A DNA stretch of 64,000 bases from CBDHEY01 sp965262305. GTDB taxonomy: Bacteria > Pseudomonadota > Gammaproteobacteria > Pseudomonadales > Cellvibrionaceae. A model generated the notes under the pieces. It saw nothing but the letters and a program-made list of their open reading frames with translations, did not search any database and was not told where the DNA came from. The stretch covers positions 434,001 to 498,000 of the forward strand of contig CBDHEY010000002.1 in assembly GCA_965262305.1 (NCBI GenBank), written 5' to 3'. Below, one piece after another: positions 8,954 to 17,086 of the stretch. The first letter of the stretch is position 1; each line of letters begins with the position of its first letter. Position numbers and translations under genes: made by a program.

Positions 8954-9691
8954 TTACTGTTTTTTGGCTAGTTTGCCAAAGAAAAGCCCAACCTCAAATA
9001 GCATCCACATGGGAATTGCTAAAAGTGCTTGGGAAATAACATCTGGTGGTGTCAGCAGCATTCCAATTACGAAACATCCAACAATAACATACGGACGTTT
9101 CTGAGCGAGCCCTTGCGGTGTGATGACGCCAGCTGAAATTAACATGACAGTTGCCACTGGAATTTCAAAGGCAACACCAAAAGCAAAGAAGAGTTTAATC
9201 ACAAATGACAGATATTTACTAATATCCGTCATTATAGAAACACTTTCCGGACCAACCGATGTAAAAAAACCAAAGACCAATGGAAATACGACAAAATACG
9301 CGAAAGCCATTCCGGCATAAAATAACACGACGCTTGAAATAAATAGTGGAAGCGCAAGCCGTTTTTCATTTTTATAAAGAGCGGGAGCAACGAAAGCCCA
9401 AATTTGGTAAAGAATGAAAGGGATACTAATAAAAAGTGAAACAAAAAGTGTGAGTTTAAATGGGGTGAGAAACGGAGCTGCTACATCGGTAGCGATCATT
9501 TGGGAGTTTTCGGGCAAGAATACCTGTAATGGTTTTGCAACAATTTCGTAAATTTCATTGGCAAAACTAAACAATCCAGCGAAAACAATGAGCACGGCCA
9601 ACAATGAGCGAATTAAACGCGTACGCAGTTCAAGTAGATGTTGGACTAAAGGCTGTTCGGCCGAGGGTGTGGTATTCGTATCAGATTCCAT
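8954..9691 (-). CDS. tatC: Sec-independent translocase subunit TatC
   Basis: 245-residue six-helix inner-membrane protein, receptor of the twin-arginine translocase. It carries the family landmarks HLLELRTRLIRSL near the N terminus, the FTSPFK-type region (here AAPFLTPFKLT), the conserved glutamate-containing segment FGVAFEIPV, and GMLLTPPDVISQ near the C terminus. It directly abuts tatB and ends the tatA-tatB-tatC operon. A Tat-dependent aldo/keto reductase is encoded at 54.4 kb in the same window. Confidence 0.97.
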   Translation of the reverse strand: MESDTNTTPSAEQPLVQHLLELRTRLIRSLLAVLIVFAGLFSFANEIYEIVAKPLQVFLPENSQMIATDVAAPFLTPFKLTLFVSLFISIPFILYQIWAFVAPALYKNEKRLALPLFISSVVLFYAGMAFAYFVVFPLVFGFFTSVGPESVSIMTDISKYLSFVIKLFFAFGVAFEIPVATVMLISAGVITPQGLAQKRPYVIVGCFVIGMLLTPPDVISQALLAIPMWMLFEVGLFFGKLAKKQ

Positions 9692-10069
9692 TTATTTACT
9701 GCTTTTTAACGAGTCTTCATCTGGGCCGTGATTACCAATTTGATTTCCTATTTCGAACTCTTCTTGTTTTTCGTCAAGTAAACGTTTGTTTACATCTGAA
9801 ACGAGTTGCTCGGCGCTTCGCGATTTATATTCTAGCTCTTCGCCTTCTCTTTTTATGGCGTTGAGCGATTCGAGCACTTCCTCATTGTGCAACTCACGAC
9901 GAATTTCATCCATTCCGATTTGTTGTTCAATTTCATTTCGCGTATTCGAAATCATTCGTTTAATACGGCTCACCCAAACCACGCCAACTTTTATTGTGTC
10001 GGGAAGTTTTTCAGGCCCAATAACAAGAAGACCAACAACAGCAATAACAACAAGCTCAAGGAAACCCAT
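9692..10069 (-). CDS. tatB: Sec-independent translocase subunit TatB
   Basis: 125-residue TatB: short N-terminal membrane helix beginning MGFLELVVIAVVGLLVIGPEKLP with the conserved Glu in the membrane segment and the GPEKLP turn, then a long charged amphipathic and coiled-coil-like region. The stop codon abuts the tatC start codon with no spacing. It cooperates with TatC in binding twin-arginine signal peptides at the inner membrane. Confidence 0.95.
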   Translation of the reverse strand: MGFLELVVIAVVGLLVIGPEKLPDTIKVGVVWVSRIKRMISNTRNEIEQQIGMDEIRRELHNEEVLESLNAIKREGEELEYKSRSAEQLVSDVNKRLLDEKQEEFEIGNQIGNHGPDEDSLKSSK

Positions 10070-10085
10070 AGCGTTAACCTAATGA

Positions 10086-10316
10086 TTATTGAGTTTCAGT
10101 TTTTTTTGATTCAGTTGCTTCTGCAAGCTCTTCTTCAGGTTTTTCTTTCTTTAGATCTTCTGACTCATTTTTATCGTCTTCTAGTGCTTTTTTGAACCCT
10201 TTAACCGCGCCACCAAGATCGCCTCCCAAACCTCTTAATTTTTTCGTACCGAAAAGTAAAAGTACGATAACTAATACAATGAGAAGCTGCCAAATGCTAA
10301 TGCCACCAAAACCCAT
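10086..10316 (-). CDS. tatA: Sec-independent translocase subunit TatA
   Basis: 76-residue TatA: one membrane helix (SIWQLLIVLVIVLLLFGTKKL) followed by the hallmark FGTKKLRGLGGDLGGAVKGFKKA amphipathic helix and an acidic tail. It forms the protein-conducting assembly of the Tat system. It is first of the tat genes and is separated from hisE by about 40 bases, an order common in Gammaproteobacteria. Confidence 0.95.
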   Translation of the reverse strand: MGFGGISIWQLLIVLVIVLLLFGTKKLRGLGGDLGGAVKGFKKALEDDKNESEDLKKEKPEEELAEATESKKTETQ

Positions 10317-10355
10317 ACCGATTACCTATTTCTTTAATTCTATTGAATACACATG

Positions 10356-10691
10356 TTAACTTGATGATCTAGAAGCTTTTTCTGCAAGGCCTGAAAGATC
10401 AAATCGTTTACTTAATTCATTTACTACATCGCGGGAGTTTAACCCCAGGTGCGATAACATAACTAGAGAGTGAAACCATAAGTCGGCGGTTTCTCCAACT
10501 ATGTCTGATTTATCGCCACTCGGATCTGTATCCTTTGCAGCAATAATCACCTCGGTTGCCTCTTCACCGACTTTTTCTAGGATTTTATTTAACCCTTTAT
10601 GGTGTAACTGTGCAACGTAAGATGATGTTGGGTCACCGTTTTCTTTTCTTTGTTTAAGGACGCTATCCAGTTGATCTAATACGTCATTCAT
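10356..10691 (-). CDS. hisE: phosphoribosyl-ATP pyrophosphatase
   Basis: 111-residue HisE, second step of histidine synthesis (PR-ATP to PR-AMP). The conserved all-alpha MazG-like fold residues are present: KVGEEATEVIIAAK with the metal-binding glutamates, and ETADLWFHSLVML. HisI is not fused or adjacent here. The gene leads into tatABC, a frequent gammaproteobacterial arrangement, and probably shares their transcript. Confidence 0.94.
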   Translation of the reverse strand: MNDVLDQLDSVLKQRKENGDPTSSYVAQLHHKGLNKILEKVGEEATEVIIAAKDTDPSGDKSDIVGETADLWFHSLVMLSHLGLNSRDVVNELSKRFDLSGLAEKASRSSS

Positions 10692-10902
10692 TAAAAATTT
10701 TCCTTAGGTTTTTTACTGCAAAACCATGTTTTCGCGGATTTCCCCTTTAGTCTCTCAGTAAAATTCTACGAGATTACTGGCAATATGTGTCAAAAACCCC
10801 CGACTTCCAGCATAGTAGCGCATTATCTTTACAGATAGTCCCTTAATTACAGATATTGCTATAGGTTTAACAGATAGGTTGTGATACGAGAAATTTATAC
10901 AA

Positions 10903-11073
10903 TTATTTGGTTTGTTTAACCTGTATTACCTCTTTATGAACCTTAAACTTTCTTGGGGTTATTACTTTCTTCGGGTCATTAGAATCAAGCTTATACTCTA
11001 AGTCACTAATAGGACTAATAGTTTACAACATATCGCTAAGTTCGCCGAGACATCCGTCAATTGTAATCTTCAT
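10903..11073 (-). pseudogene. small gene with an internal stop, downstream of the TetR regulator
   Basis: An ATG at 11073 overlaps the TetR stop codon as ATGA. It opens MKITIDGCLGELSDML, reaches an in-frame TAA at 11023-11025, and the same frame then stays open for 39 more codons (TISPISDLEYKLDSNDP through FKVHKEVIQV) to a TAA at 10903-10905. Composition on both sides of the stop looks protein-like. The simplest reading is a roughly 56-codon gene, co-translated with the regulator, broken by one nonsense change. A genuine 16-residue product or a sequencing error are alternatives. No family recognised. Confidence 0.4.
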
Positions 11074-11666
11074 ACTTCTCTATACAAATTCAGCGCCACT
11101 AAGGTAGATTTGGTTGCCAGCCATAACTCTTCTTGATTTTTGATAACTTTTGACAATAAATTTGTTCCCATCAATAGATTTTGTGTCGCAAGCGCTAGTG
11201 TATGAATGTCCGTGTCCTGCGATAGCTCCCCACAAGCAACAGCGCGTTGCAAAAGTTTCTCTATACGTTCAATACTACCTAGTAGAGCTTTTTCCAGCTT
11301 AGGTCCCAACTCTTCATGAACCCCAACAAGTTCAGTAATGCTGTTTAATGCTAAACAACCCCTTGCTTGCGGGTCAGATGTCCTCCTTTCTACGGCCAAT
11401 TTAAAAATTTGGTTAAGCAGCGCCAGTGGGCTGGAAGCCTCGATTTCAGTGACTAAAAGATAATCGGGACTCTGTTTAACATAGCGTTCCATTGCTTCCA
11501 AGAATAGCGACTCGCGACTTTCAAAAGTGTTGTAAAAACTGGACCTCGTAATTCCAAGCATTTCGGAAATTGCTTTTACGGAACAGCTTTCGAACCCTTT
11601 GAGCCACATTGATTGCATGACCTTTTCTAAGGCCTCGTCTCTGTCAAATGATATTTTTCGTGCCAT
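11070..11666 (-). CDS. TetR/AcrR-family transcriptional regulator
   Basis: 198 residues from the ATG at 11666. The N-terminal helix-turn-helix (MARKISFDRDEALEKVMQSMWLKGFESCSVKAISEMLGITRSSFYNTFESRESLFLEAMERY) covers about residues 1-62, followed by the all-helical ligand domain (LALATQNLLMGTNLL). The frame extends to 11726, but that extension would run through the operator-like palindrome, so the internal ATG is preferred. It is divergent from a DUF1330 gene and a haloalkane dehalogenase gene, and the shared interval holds two palindromes, so autoregulation and control of those genes is likely. Confidence 0.88.
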   Translation of the reverse strand: MARKISFDRDEALEKVMQSMWLKGFESCSVKAISEMLGITRSSFYNTFESRESLFLEAMERYVKQSPDYLLVTEIEASSPLALLNQIFKLAVERRTSDPQARGCLALNSITELVGVHEELGPKLEKALLGSIERIEKLLQRAVACGELSQDTDIHTLALATQNLLMGTNLLSKVIKNQEELWLATKSTLVALNLYREV

Positions 11667-11683
11667 ATTAAAATAAAAATTAA

Positions 11684-11703
11684 TTTGTACATTTGTGTAC
11701 AAA
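11684..11703. promoter_or_regulatory. operator-like inverted repeat upstream of the TetR gene
   Basis: TTTGTACATTTGTGTACAAA is an inverted repeat with perfect 8-base arms around a 4-base centre, 18 bases upstream of the regulator's ATG. It lies between divergently transcribed genes and has the size expected for a TetR-family site. Binding is inferred. Confidence 0.6.
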
Positions 11704-11719
11704 ATGTTAATGTTCGTTT

Positions 11720-11735
11720 TGTTCACATGTGTACA
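11720..11735. promoter_or_regulatory. second operator-like palindrome in the TetR/DUF1330 interval
   Basis: TGTTCACATGTGTACA is palindromic except for one base pair, with a perfect CACATGTG core. It shares the TGTACA element with the repeat at 11684-11703; the two centres are about 34 bases apart, roughly three helical turns. A second site for the same regulator is the natural reading. Confidence 0.5.
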
Positions 11736-11799
11736 TAATATAGATGTTTTTAGACGCTGAATAGTTTTTATTCAAATTAATTAAATTTAGGAGATACCT

Positions 11800-12093
11800 A
11801 TGAATGCTTATTTTATTGCAACTGCAATTATTAAAAATCCAGAACAATTTCAAGAATACGCTAAGAAGTCCGCTGCGACATTTGAGCCATATAAAGGCAA
11901 TGTCCTCGCTAAAGGTAAATTTGAAGAGACGCTTGCAGGTTCTGCAAAACATCAAATTTCGGCGGTTGTCGGTTTCCCTAGCGTTAAAGAGCTAGATGAA
12001 TGGTATCAATCGAAAGAATATCAAGCGCTTATCCCCTTACGAGATGAAGCTGCCGACATTACGATTTCAAAATATCTGGTTCCCACACCATAA
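11800..12093 (+). CDS. DUF1330 domain-containing protein
   Basis: 97-residue small alpha/beta-barrel protein of the DUF1330 family (ferredoxin-like dimeric fold). Family pattern: MNAYFIATAIIKNPEQFQEY, GNVLAKGKFEETLAG, VVGFPSVKELDEWYQSKEYQALIPLRDEAA. A Shine-Dalgarno TTAGGAG precedes the ATG. It is first gene of a unit with the haloalkane dehalogenase and is divergent from the TetR regulator. Members often sit in catabolic or stress operons; the exact role is unknown. Confidence 0.88.
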   Translation: MNAYFIATAIIKNPEQFQEYAKKSAATFEPYKGNVLAKGKFEETLAGSAKHQISAVVGFPSVKELDEWYQSKEYQALIPLRDEAADITISKYLVPTP

Positions 12094-12110
12094 CCACGGG
12101 AGAAGTATCA

Positions 12111-13073
12111 ATGTACCTTCGATATTTGAGATCTATGGCATTGCTCTTGTTTATGATCAGTCACTGGAGTGTTGCAAAAATTACGCAGGAAGTGATTGAC
12201 GATTCGACGAGCCTACAAAAGCAATATACCCGCGTTTTGGGACAAAATATCGCGTTTTACGACGAGGGTAACGGAAGTCCCGTGGTGTTTTTACATGGAA
12301 ATCCGACGTCTTCGTTTTTATGGCGGAATGTGATTCCGCTTGTGGGCGACAACTATCGCGCGATAGCACCTGACTTAATTGGAATGGGCGACTCAGGGAA
12401 ACCAGATATCGATTACAGTTTTAAAGATCACTATGCCTATTTAGAAGCTTTTCTGGATCGATTAGATTTAGACAATATTACCTTTGTTCTGCATGACTGG
12501 GGCGCGGCTTTGGGCTTTCAATATGCTTTGAATCATCCGCGCAAGGTTAAACGCATTGCCTTTATGGAAGGTTTGCTTCCTCCTGTTTTTCCTCAGCCAA
12601 GCTTCGAGGCGATGGGAGAGCAAATGGGCAGTATGTTTCGCGCATTTAAAGATCCTGTTCAGGGACGTACGATGATTGTCGAGCAGAATATGTTTATTGA
12701 AACGATTCTTCCTGGTTTTGTTGTCAGAGAGATGAGTGAATCTGCTATGAACACATATCGGCGGCCTTTTCTGAAACCTGATTCGAGAGAACCAGTTCTG
12801 GCTTGGCCTAGGTCAGTTCCTATTGCTGGTGAACCACGTGAAAATATAGAGGTGATGAAAGGAATTGAGCGTTTCATGACAAAAACTAAAAAGCCGATGC
12901 TTTTAGTTTATGGATCCCCAGGTGCGCTCGTGAATGATGACGTAAAAGCGTGGTACGAATCCAACATTAAAAATCTCGAGACGGCTTACATTGGTCAGGC
13001 ATTACACTTTCTGCAAGAAGACCAGCCAGAAGCTATTGGGCGTGCAATTAAGGATTGGCTTAGAAGGAATTAA
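12111..13073 (+). CDS. exported haloalkane dehalogenase (subfamily II-like)
   Basis: 320-residue alpha/beta-hydrolase. After a signal-like hydrophobic N terminus (about residues 9-22) it shows the dehalogenase set: HGNPTSS with halide-binding Asn64, nucleophile and halide Trp in HDWG (Asp129-Trp130), and catalytic Glu153 in FMEG, placed 24 residues after the Asp as in LinB/DhaA. The catalytic His is about 299 (ALHFLQEDQP). This is the HLD-II arrangement, so hydrolysis of carbon-halogen bonds is likely; substrates cannot be predicted. It follows the DUF1330 gene by 17 bases under probable TetR control. Epoxide hydrolase is a less likely alternative because the acid is the HLD-II Glu. Confidence 0.85.
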   Translation: MYLRYLRSMALLLFMISHWSVAKITQEVIDDSTSLQKQYTRVLGQNIAFYDEGNGSPVVFLHGNPTSSFLWRNVIPLVGDNYRAIAPDLIGMGDSGKPDIDYSFKDHYAYLEAFLDRLDLDNITFVLHDWGAALGFQYALNHPRKVKRIAFMEGLLPPVFPQPSFEAMGEQMGSMFRAFKDPVQGRTMIVEQNMFIETILPGFVVREMSESAMNTYRRPFLKPDSREPVLAWPRSVPIAGEPRENIEVMKGIERFMTKTKKPMLLVYGSPGALVNDDVKAWYESNIKNLETAYIGQALHFLQEDQPEAIGRAIKDWLRRN

Positions 13074-13114
13074 AACGTAACGGCAAAGGATTGCTTTATT
13101 AAAGATTCGACAAG

Positions 13115-14023
13115 TTAAAATTTACGCTCGATAACATAGTTCGCCAACATATTTAAAAACACCGCATTATCTTCAAAGTGGGAGGCTGTATCTAGCGCTT
13201 CATTTCTTAATTCTTGCGCTTTCAATATTGCTCCATCTAGCCCCAGCAAAGAGACATATGTTGGTTTGTTTTTAGTTTGATCGGCACCTTGTTGTTTACC
13301 CAGTACTGAGGTTTCTGCAGTCACATCAAGAATATCGTCCTGAACCTGGAATGCTAGCCCAACTGCACGGGCATAACCTCGTAGTCGATCGAGCTGTTGC
13401 TCAGTAGCGCCTGCGGAAATTCCACCCAGCACAGCACTGGCTTCAATAAGTGCGCCAGTTTTATGTAAATGCATGAACTCTAATTGATCTATCGTGAGCG
13501 TTGAATTAACCGATTCTAGATCTACAGCTTGTCCAAGTACCATGCCTTGGGCGCCTGAGGCTTTAGCGAGTTCTTTAATAGCAAAGAGAGATTGTTCTGG
13601 TTCAAGACGAGAAGATGCGACTATATCAAAAGCCAAACATTGCAAAGCATCGCCTGCCAATATCGCCGTGGCTTCATCAAATTTAATGTGGCAAGTAGGC
13701 TGGCCGCGACGCAAGTCATCGTCATCCATAGCCGGCAAATCATCATGAATTAAACTATACGCATGTATGCACTCAACAGCACCGGCGAGTTCAACCGTAG
13801 CAAGATTCTTATACTGAATCTGTGATTCTTTCGATTTGGCAATTGCTGCGGCAGAAGCAAAAACAATAGATGGCCTTACGCGCTTGCCGCCACTTAATAA
13901 ACTATACCTCATGGCTTCAATGAGGTTTGATTCACTCGAGTGTAAATTTAGGATTTTTTCTTTTAAAAATTGATTGCAGCTATTTTGACATTCAACTAGA
14001 AATTCACCGAATTTGTCAGTCAT
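13115..14023 (-). CDS. ispA: polyprenyl synthetase (farnesyl diphosphate synthase)
   Basis: About 302 residues. First aspartate-rich motif DDLPAMDDDDLRRG and second motif QVQDDILD, plus GGKRVRP near the N terminus, mark a trans-prenyl transferase making farnesyl diphosphate from DMAPP/GPP and IPP. The frame extends to an ATG at 14041, but the ATG at 14023 gives the usual MTDKF-type start and an 8-base overlap with xseB, a classic xseB-ispA arrangement. No dxs follows here; a convergent dehalogenase gene does. Confidence 0.94.
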   Translation of the reverse strand: MTDKFGEFLVECQNSCNQFLKEKILNLHSSESNLIEAMRYSLLSGGKRVRPSIVFASAAAIAKSKESQIQYKNLATVELAGAVECIHAYSLIHDDLPAMDDDDLRRGQPTCHIKFDEATAILAGDALQCLAFDIVASSRLEPEQSLFAIKELAKASGAQGMVLGQAVDLESVNSTLTIDQLEFMHLHKTGALIEASAVLGGISAGATEQQLDRLRGYARAVGLAFQVQDDILDVTAETSVLGKQQGADQTKNKPTYVSLLGLDGAILKAQELRNEALDTASHFEDNAVFLNMLANYVIERKF

Positions 14024-14267
14024 CGGCAAGTTCTTTTGCATTTTGATCGAATGATTCGGACTGGATTTTACCGTCTTTTTCTATCAGCGTTTGTACTCGC
14101 TGCTCGGCTTCTATCAGTGCCTTTTGGCATACTTGCGTGAGCTGAATACCTCGTTCAAATGTTTTTAATGAGTCTTCGAGGCTTAAGTCTCCTGATTCCA
14201 GAGATTCCACAATTTTAGACAGTTCATCAAGCGATTTTTCAAAGTCAGGACTTTTTCGCGTGGCCAC
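14016..14267 (-). CDS. xseB: exodeoxyribonuclease VII small subunit
   Basis: 83-residue XseB, a small helical subunit of ExoVII, which degrades single-stranded DNA. Family pattern FEKSLDELSKIVESLESGDLSLEDSLKTFERGIQLTQVCQKAL is present at residues 9-51. It overlaps ispA by 8 bases, the usual operon order. The large subunit gene xseA is not in this window, as is common. Confidence 0.94.
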   Translation of the reverse strand: MATRKSPDFEKSLDELSKIVESLESGDLSLEDSLKTFERGIQLTQVCQKALIEAEQRVQTLIEKDGKIQSESFDQNAKELADD

Positions 14268-14370
14268 AAGATAATCACTCCGCTTTATTGTTGTCCAATT
14301 CGGCCATTGGAACTTTGGTTTTCCGGGGCGACACAGTACCTAAGGATATAGAGTGGGTCAACGGTATGGC

Positions 14371-14397
14371 TATAGAATTTCCCATATCGGCCGATAC
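14371..14397 (+). promoter_or_regulatory. candidate sigma-28 (FliA) promoter for the pomAB unit
   Basis: A -10 element GCCGATAC (14390-14397) matches 7 of 8 bases of GCCGATAA. Eleven bases upstream lies TATAGAAT (14371-14378), which matches 5 of 8 positions of TAAAGTTT. Spacing is exactly the FliA consensus. It lies about 180 bases before pomA; stator genes are classical FliA targets. The rest of the 14268-14574 interval holds no gene that I can see. Confidence 0.45.
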
Positions 14398-14574
14398 CAA
14401 CAGATGCCTAAAAAGACAATTTGTTAACACTGTAAGGTTTTATTTTAGTGTCATAAGTTAGTTTTTTCTGGTTAAAAAAAGATCATAAAAGAGATGATTG
14501 CATTCGATAGGTTCGTCTCACGAATTCGGTCTAGACTTAAATAAGATAAGTAACTTTTAACGAGGGTATATAAA

Positions 14575-15333
14575 GTGGATTTAGCTTCACTGGTAGGCAT
14601 GCTAGGTGCTATGGCATTGATTGTCGTGTCAATGCTGATGAGTGGCGATTTAGGCATGTTTGTCAACGCTCCTTCATTGGTTATTGTTATTGGTGGAACG
14701 ATTTTCGCGGTAATGATCAAGTATGGCTTGGGCCAATATTTGGGCGCGATGAAGGTAGCGGGTAAATCATTTAAATCGAACTTACCGGATCCAAATGACT
14801 TGATTGATGAAATTGTCGGGCTAGCTGATGAGGCCCGAAAAGGCGGGCTTCTGTCTTTAGAAGGGAAAGAAGTAAGCAGTGACTTTCTTCAAGGAGGAAT
14901 TCAGTTACTGGTCGACGGGCACGATCCGGATGTTGTGAAATCGCTACTTGCCACCGAAAAAAATAAAGCGGTGGAAAGGCATGCTGTTGGCGCGTCGATT
15001 TTTGCCAATATGACCGATATGGCTCCAGCGATGGGAATGATCGGGACCCTTATTGGTCTGGTGGCCATGCTTGCGAATATGGATGATCCCAAATCAATCG
15101 GGCCAGCAATGGCCGTGGCACTTCTTACAACCCTCTATGGTGCAATCGTTGCCAACGCGATAACAGGACCAATGTCGGACAAACTATCGTTGAGAGCGGC
15201 GGAAGAGGCGATGATTAAAAGCCTGGTTATCGATGCGCTTTTGGCAATTCAGGCAGGTCAAAATCCGCGAGTCATCGAGTCAATGCTGAGAAATTACCTG
15301 CCAGAAAGTAAACGAAAAACTGCGGAAGAATAA
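14575..15333 (+). CDS. pomA: flagellar motor stator protein PomA (MotA family)
   Basis: 252-residue four-helix inner-membrane protein of the MotA/PomA family, the A subunit of the flagellar stator. It begins MDLASLVGMLGAMALIV with a GTG start, and carries the cytoplasmic loop and the conserved PAMGMIGTLIGLVAMLANMDDP and ALLTTLYGAIVAN helices. The short N terminus and sequence are closer to the sodium-type PomA than to MotA. It is followed 17 bases later by pomB and then by a PilZ gene. Confidence 0.92.
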   Translation: MDLASLVGMLGAMALIVVSMLMSGDLGMFVNAPSLVIVIGGTIFAVMIKYGLGQYLGAMKVAGKSFKSNLPDPNDLIDEIVGLADEARKGGLLSLEGKEVSSDFLQGGIQLLVDGHDPDVVKSLLATEKNKAVERHAVGASIFANMTDMAPAMGMIGTLIGLVAMLANMDDPKSIGPAMAVALLTTLYGAIVANAITGPMSDKLSLRAAEEAMIKSLVIDALLAIQAGQNPRVIESMLRNYLPESKRKTAEE

Positions 15334-15350
15334 CGAGAGACTGAGCATTT

Positions 15351-16340
15351 ATGGCTGACGAAGATGAAGAGTCGTGTGACTGCCCCCCGGGGCTGCCCCC
15401 CTGGATGGGGACCTTTGCCGATTTAATGTCACTGTTGATGTGCTTTTTCGTTTTGCTTTTGTCGTTCTCCGAAATGGATGCAATGAAGTTTAAGCGGTTA
15501 GCGGGTTCAATGGCGCAAGCATTCGGTGTGCAAAACAAGTTAAATGTGACAGATATTCCAAAGGGAACCAGCATTATTGCTCAAGAATTTAGCCCTGGTA
15601 GACCCGATCCATCGCCAATTAATGAAATCTATCAGCGAACCACTGATATCACCGAAAGTTCACTCGAAGTGAGTTGTACGGAAGAGTTTGATGTTGAGCA
15701 AGGCGATGAGGGCTACGACGCAGGCGTAAAAGTAAAAGTTGTCGAAAAGCTGCAGGAGTTGCTCGATGAGACGGAAGCAGATGCTTACGAATTGGCAGAT
15801 GCTCTAAGTGATCAAATTGAAGCTGGACAGGTAGAAATCGAAACTCGTGGACGTTTGATCATTATTCGTATTCGAGAAAAAGGCTCTTTTGTCTCGGGTT
15901 CCGCCGAATTAGCACCAGATTATCGCGAGGTCATGACAGAAGTTCGTGCGGTGCTTGCGCAGAAACCCGGAAAAATAGAAATACAAGGCCATACAGACGA
16001 TTTACCTATACGTACATCCCGTTTTCGATCCAACTGGGACTTATCTGCAGCAAGAGCAGTATCTGTTGCTATGGAATTAATGAAAGGCGGGGATCTGTCT
16101 CCACGTCGTTTTGAAGTCGCAGGGTTTTCAGATACCGTGCCTTTGGTCGCCAATGATTCTTCCAAAAATCGTTCACGAAACCGGCGCGTAGAAATTCTCG
16201 TAAAACAAGGATTAGGTGACGAACTTGACGATGAAGATGTAGAGCTGTTGAAGGATGATGAGCAGGGTGAAGATATCCTCAGAGAGCTTAACCTTGAACC
16301 GGAATATTTGTTTGATCTTAACCCTGAAGAAATTTTTTAA
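15351..16340 (+). CDS. pomB: flagellar motor stator protein PomB (MotB family)
   Basis: 329-residue stator B subunit. One membrane helix near the N terminus carries the ion-binding Asp (GTFADLMSLLMCFFVLLLSF). A linker then leads to an OmpA-like peptidoglycan-binding domain (about residues 175-285, with IEIQGHTDD and RNRRVEILV). A C-terminal acidic tail of about 45 residues extends past the OmpA domain. A double Cys before the helix (SCDCPPGLPPWMGT) is typical of PomB-like proteins. It pairs with PomA; sodium as coupling ion is inferred. Confidence 0.92.
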   Translation: MADEDEESCDCPPGLPPWMGTFADLMSLLMCFFVLLLSFSEMDAMKFKRLAGSMAQAFGVQNKLNVTDIPKGTSIIAQEFSPGRPDPSPINEIYQRTTDITESSLEVSCTEEFDVEQGDEGYDAGVKVKVVEKLQELLDETEADAYELADALSDQIEAGQVEIETRGRLIIIRIREKGSFVSGSAELAPDYREVMTEVRAVLAQKPGKIEIQGHTDDLPIRTSRFRSNWDLSAARAVSVAMELMKGGDLSPRRFEVAGFSDTVPLVANDSSKNRSRNRRVEILVKQGLGDELDDEDVELLKDDEQGEDILRELNLEPEYLFDLNPEEIF

Positions 16341-16348
16341 GGTGACTC

Positions 16349-16915
16349 ATGAGCAATGAACGAAGACGCTACTTTCGCATAGATGAAGCCATAGGCTTAT
16401 CGTACGAAATAATTGATGATGAAATGTCTTCTTCCTCACGCGAATACGCACCAGACGTATTTGAATTGATTTCAAAGCAAGACAAAGAACTTGAAAAGTT
16501 GCTATTGGATGTCGAAAAGGAAAATCCAAAAATTGCCAAACTGATTTCCATATTCAATCAGAAGTTAGAGCGGGTTGTCAGCCATTTGGCGTTAGAGACA
16601 AAGCTGGTGGATAGAATCGCTAGCAAAATTAAAGAAGCGAATATTAGTGCCTGTGGTATTGCATTTAAGTCGCAAGACTTTGTTATGGAAGGTACGCGAG
16701 TTCGTCTCAGTCTAACTCTTTACCCCAGTGAAAAAGTTGTTCAAACAGATGGTTTTGTGGTGGGCTGTGAGCAGGTCCAGGAAGATCAAAAGCAATACTT
16801 TTGGCGGGTCGATTTCTTTAATATGAGTGAAACTGCGCAAGAAACACTCATTCAGCATATCGTGCAGAGTCAAAGTCAACAATTATCTCAAAAGTGGCAA
16901 AGTCCTAAAAAGTAG
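16349..16915 (+). CDS. PilZ domain protein (c-di-GMP effector candidate)
   Basis: 188 residues, beginning MSNERRRYFRIDE, the Arg-rich c-di-GMP contact motif of PilZ domains. A helical middle segment follows (about residues 35-100), then a beta-rich half with SACGIAFKS and RVRLSLTLYP. It lies 8 bases after pomB with a good Shine-Dalgarno (AAGGTG) and on the same transcript, so it may tune the motor in response to c-di-GMP. The second half of the canonical motif (DxSxxG) is degenerate (ISACG), so ligand binding is not certain. Confidence 0.78.
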   Translation: MSNERRRYFRIDEAIGLSYEIIDDEMSSSSREYAPDVFELISKQDKELEKLLLDVEKENPKIAKLISIFNQKLERVVSHLALETKLVDRIASKIKEANISACGIAFKSQDFVMEGTRVRLSLTLYPSEKVVQTDGFVVGCEQVQEDQKQYFWRVDFFNMSETAQETLIQHIVQSQSQQLSQKWQSPKK

Positions 16916-17013
16916 TAATAAGACGCGAAAAACGATTAATTTCGTCAAACTACTAAAACTCATCAGTTTAAAGTCAAGATTTGGTAAAGGGGTGATCAAA
17001 AAATAGTCTTCCG

Positions 17014-17031
17014 TGTGAGATATATCTCACA
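17014..17031. promoter_or_regulatory. GacA/UvrY-type upstream activating site
   Basis: TGTGAGATATATCTCACA is a perfect 18-base palindrome matching the TGTAAG-N6-CTTACA layout of GacA/UvrY sites that activate csrB/rsmZ-type sRNA genes. Its centre is about 64 bases upstream of the predicted sRNA start. A CRP site is less likely because the TGTGA arms are 8, not 6, bases apart. Confidence 0.65.
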
Positions 17032-17074
17032 AAGGCTAGTGGTAAATGCGTCTTTTATCCTCCCACCATTTCTC

Positions 17075-17080
17075 TATACT
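17075..17080 (+). promoter_or_regulatory. -10 element of the Csr/Rsm-type sRNA
   Basis: TATACT matches the sigma-70 -10 consensus at 5 of 6 positions. No good -35 is present, as expected for an activator-dependent promoter. It places the transcript start near 17087. Confidence 0.5.
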
Positions 17081-17086
17081 TACAAA

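Noticed and set aside
17014..17031. CRP binding site
   Set aside because: The TGTGA/TCACA half-sites are 8 bases apart instead of 6, and the palindrome fits the GacA/UvrY layout in front of the sRNA.
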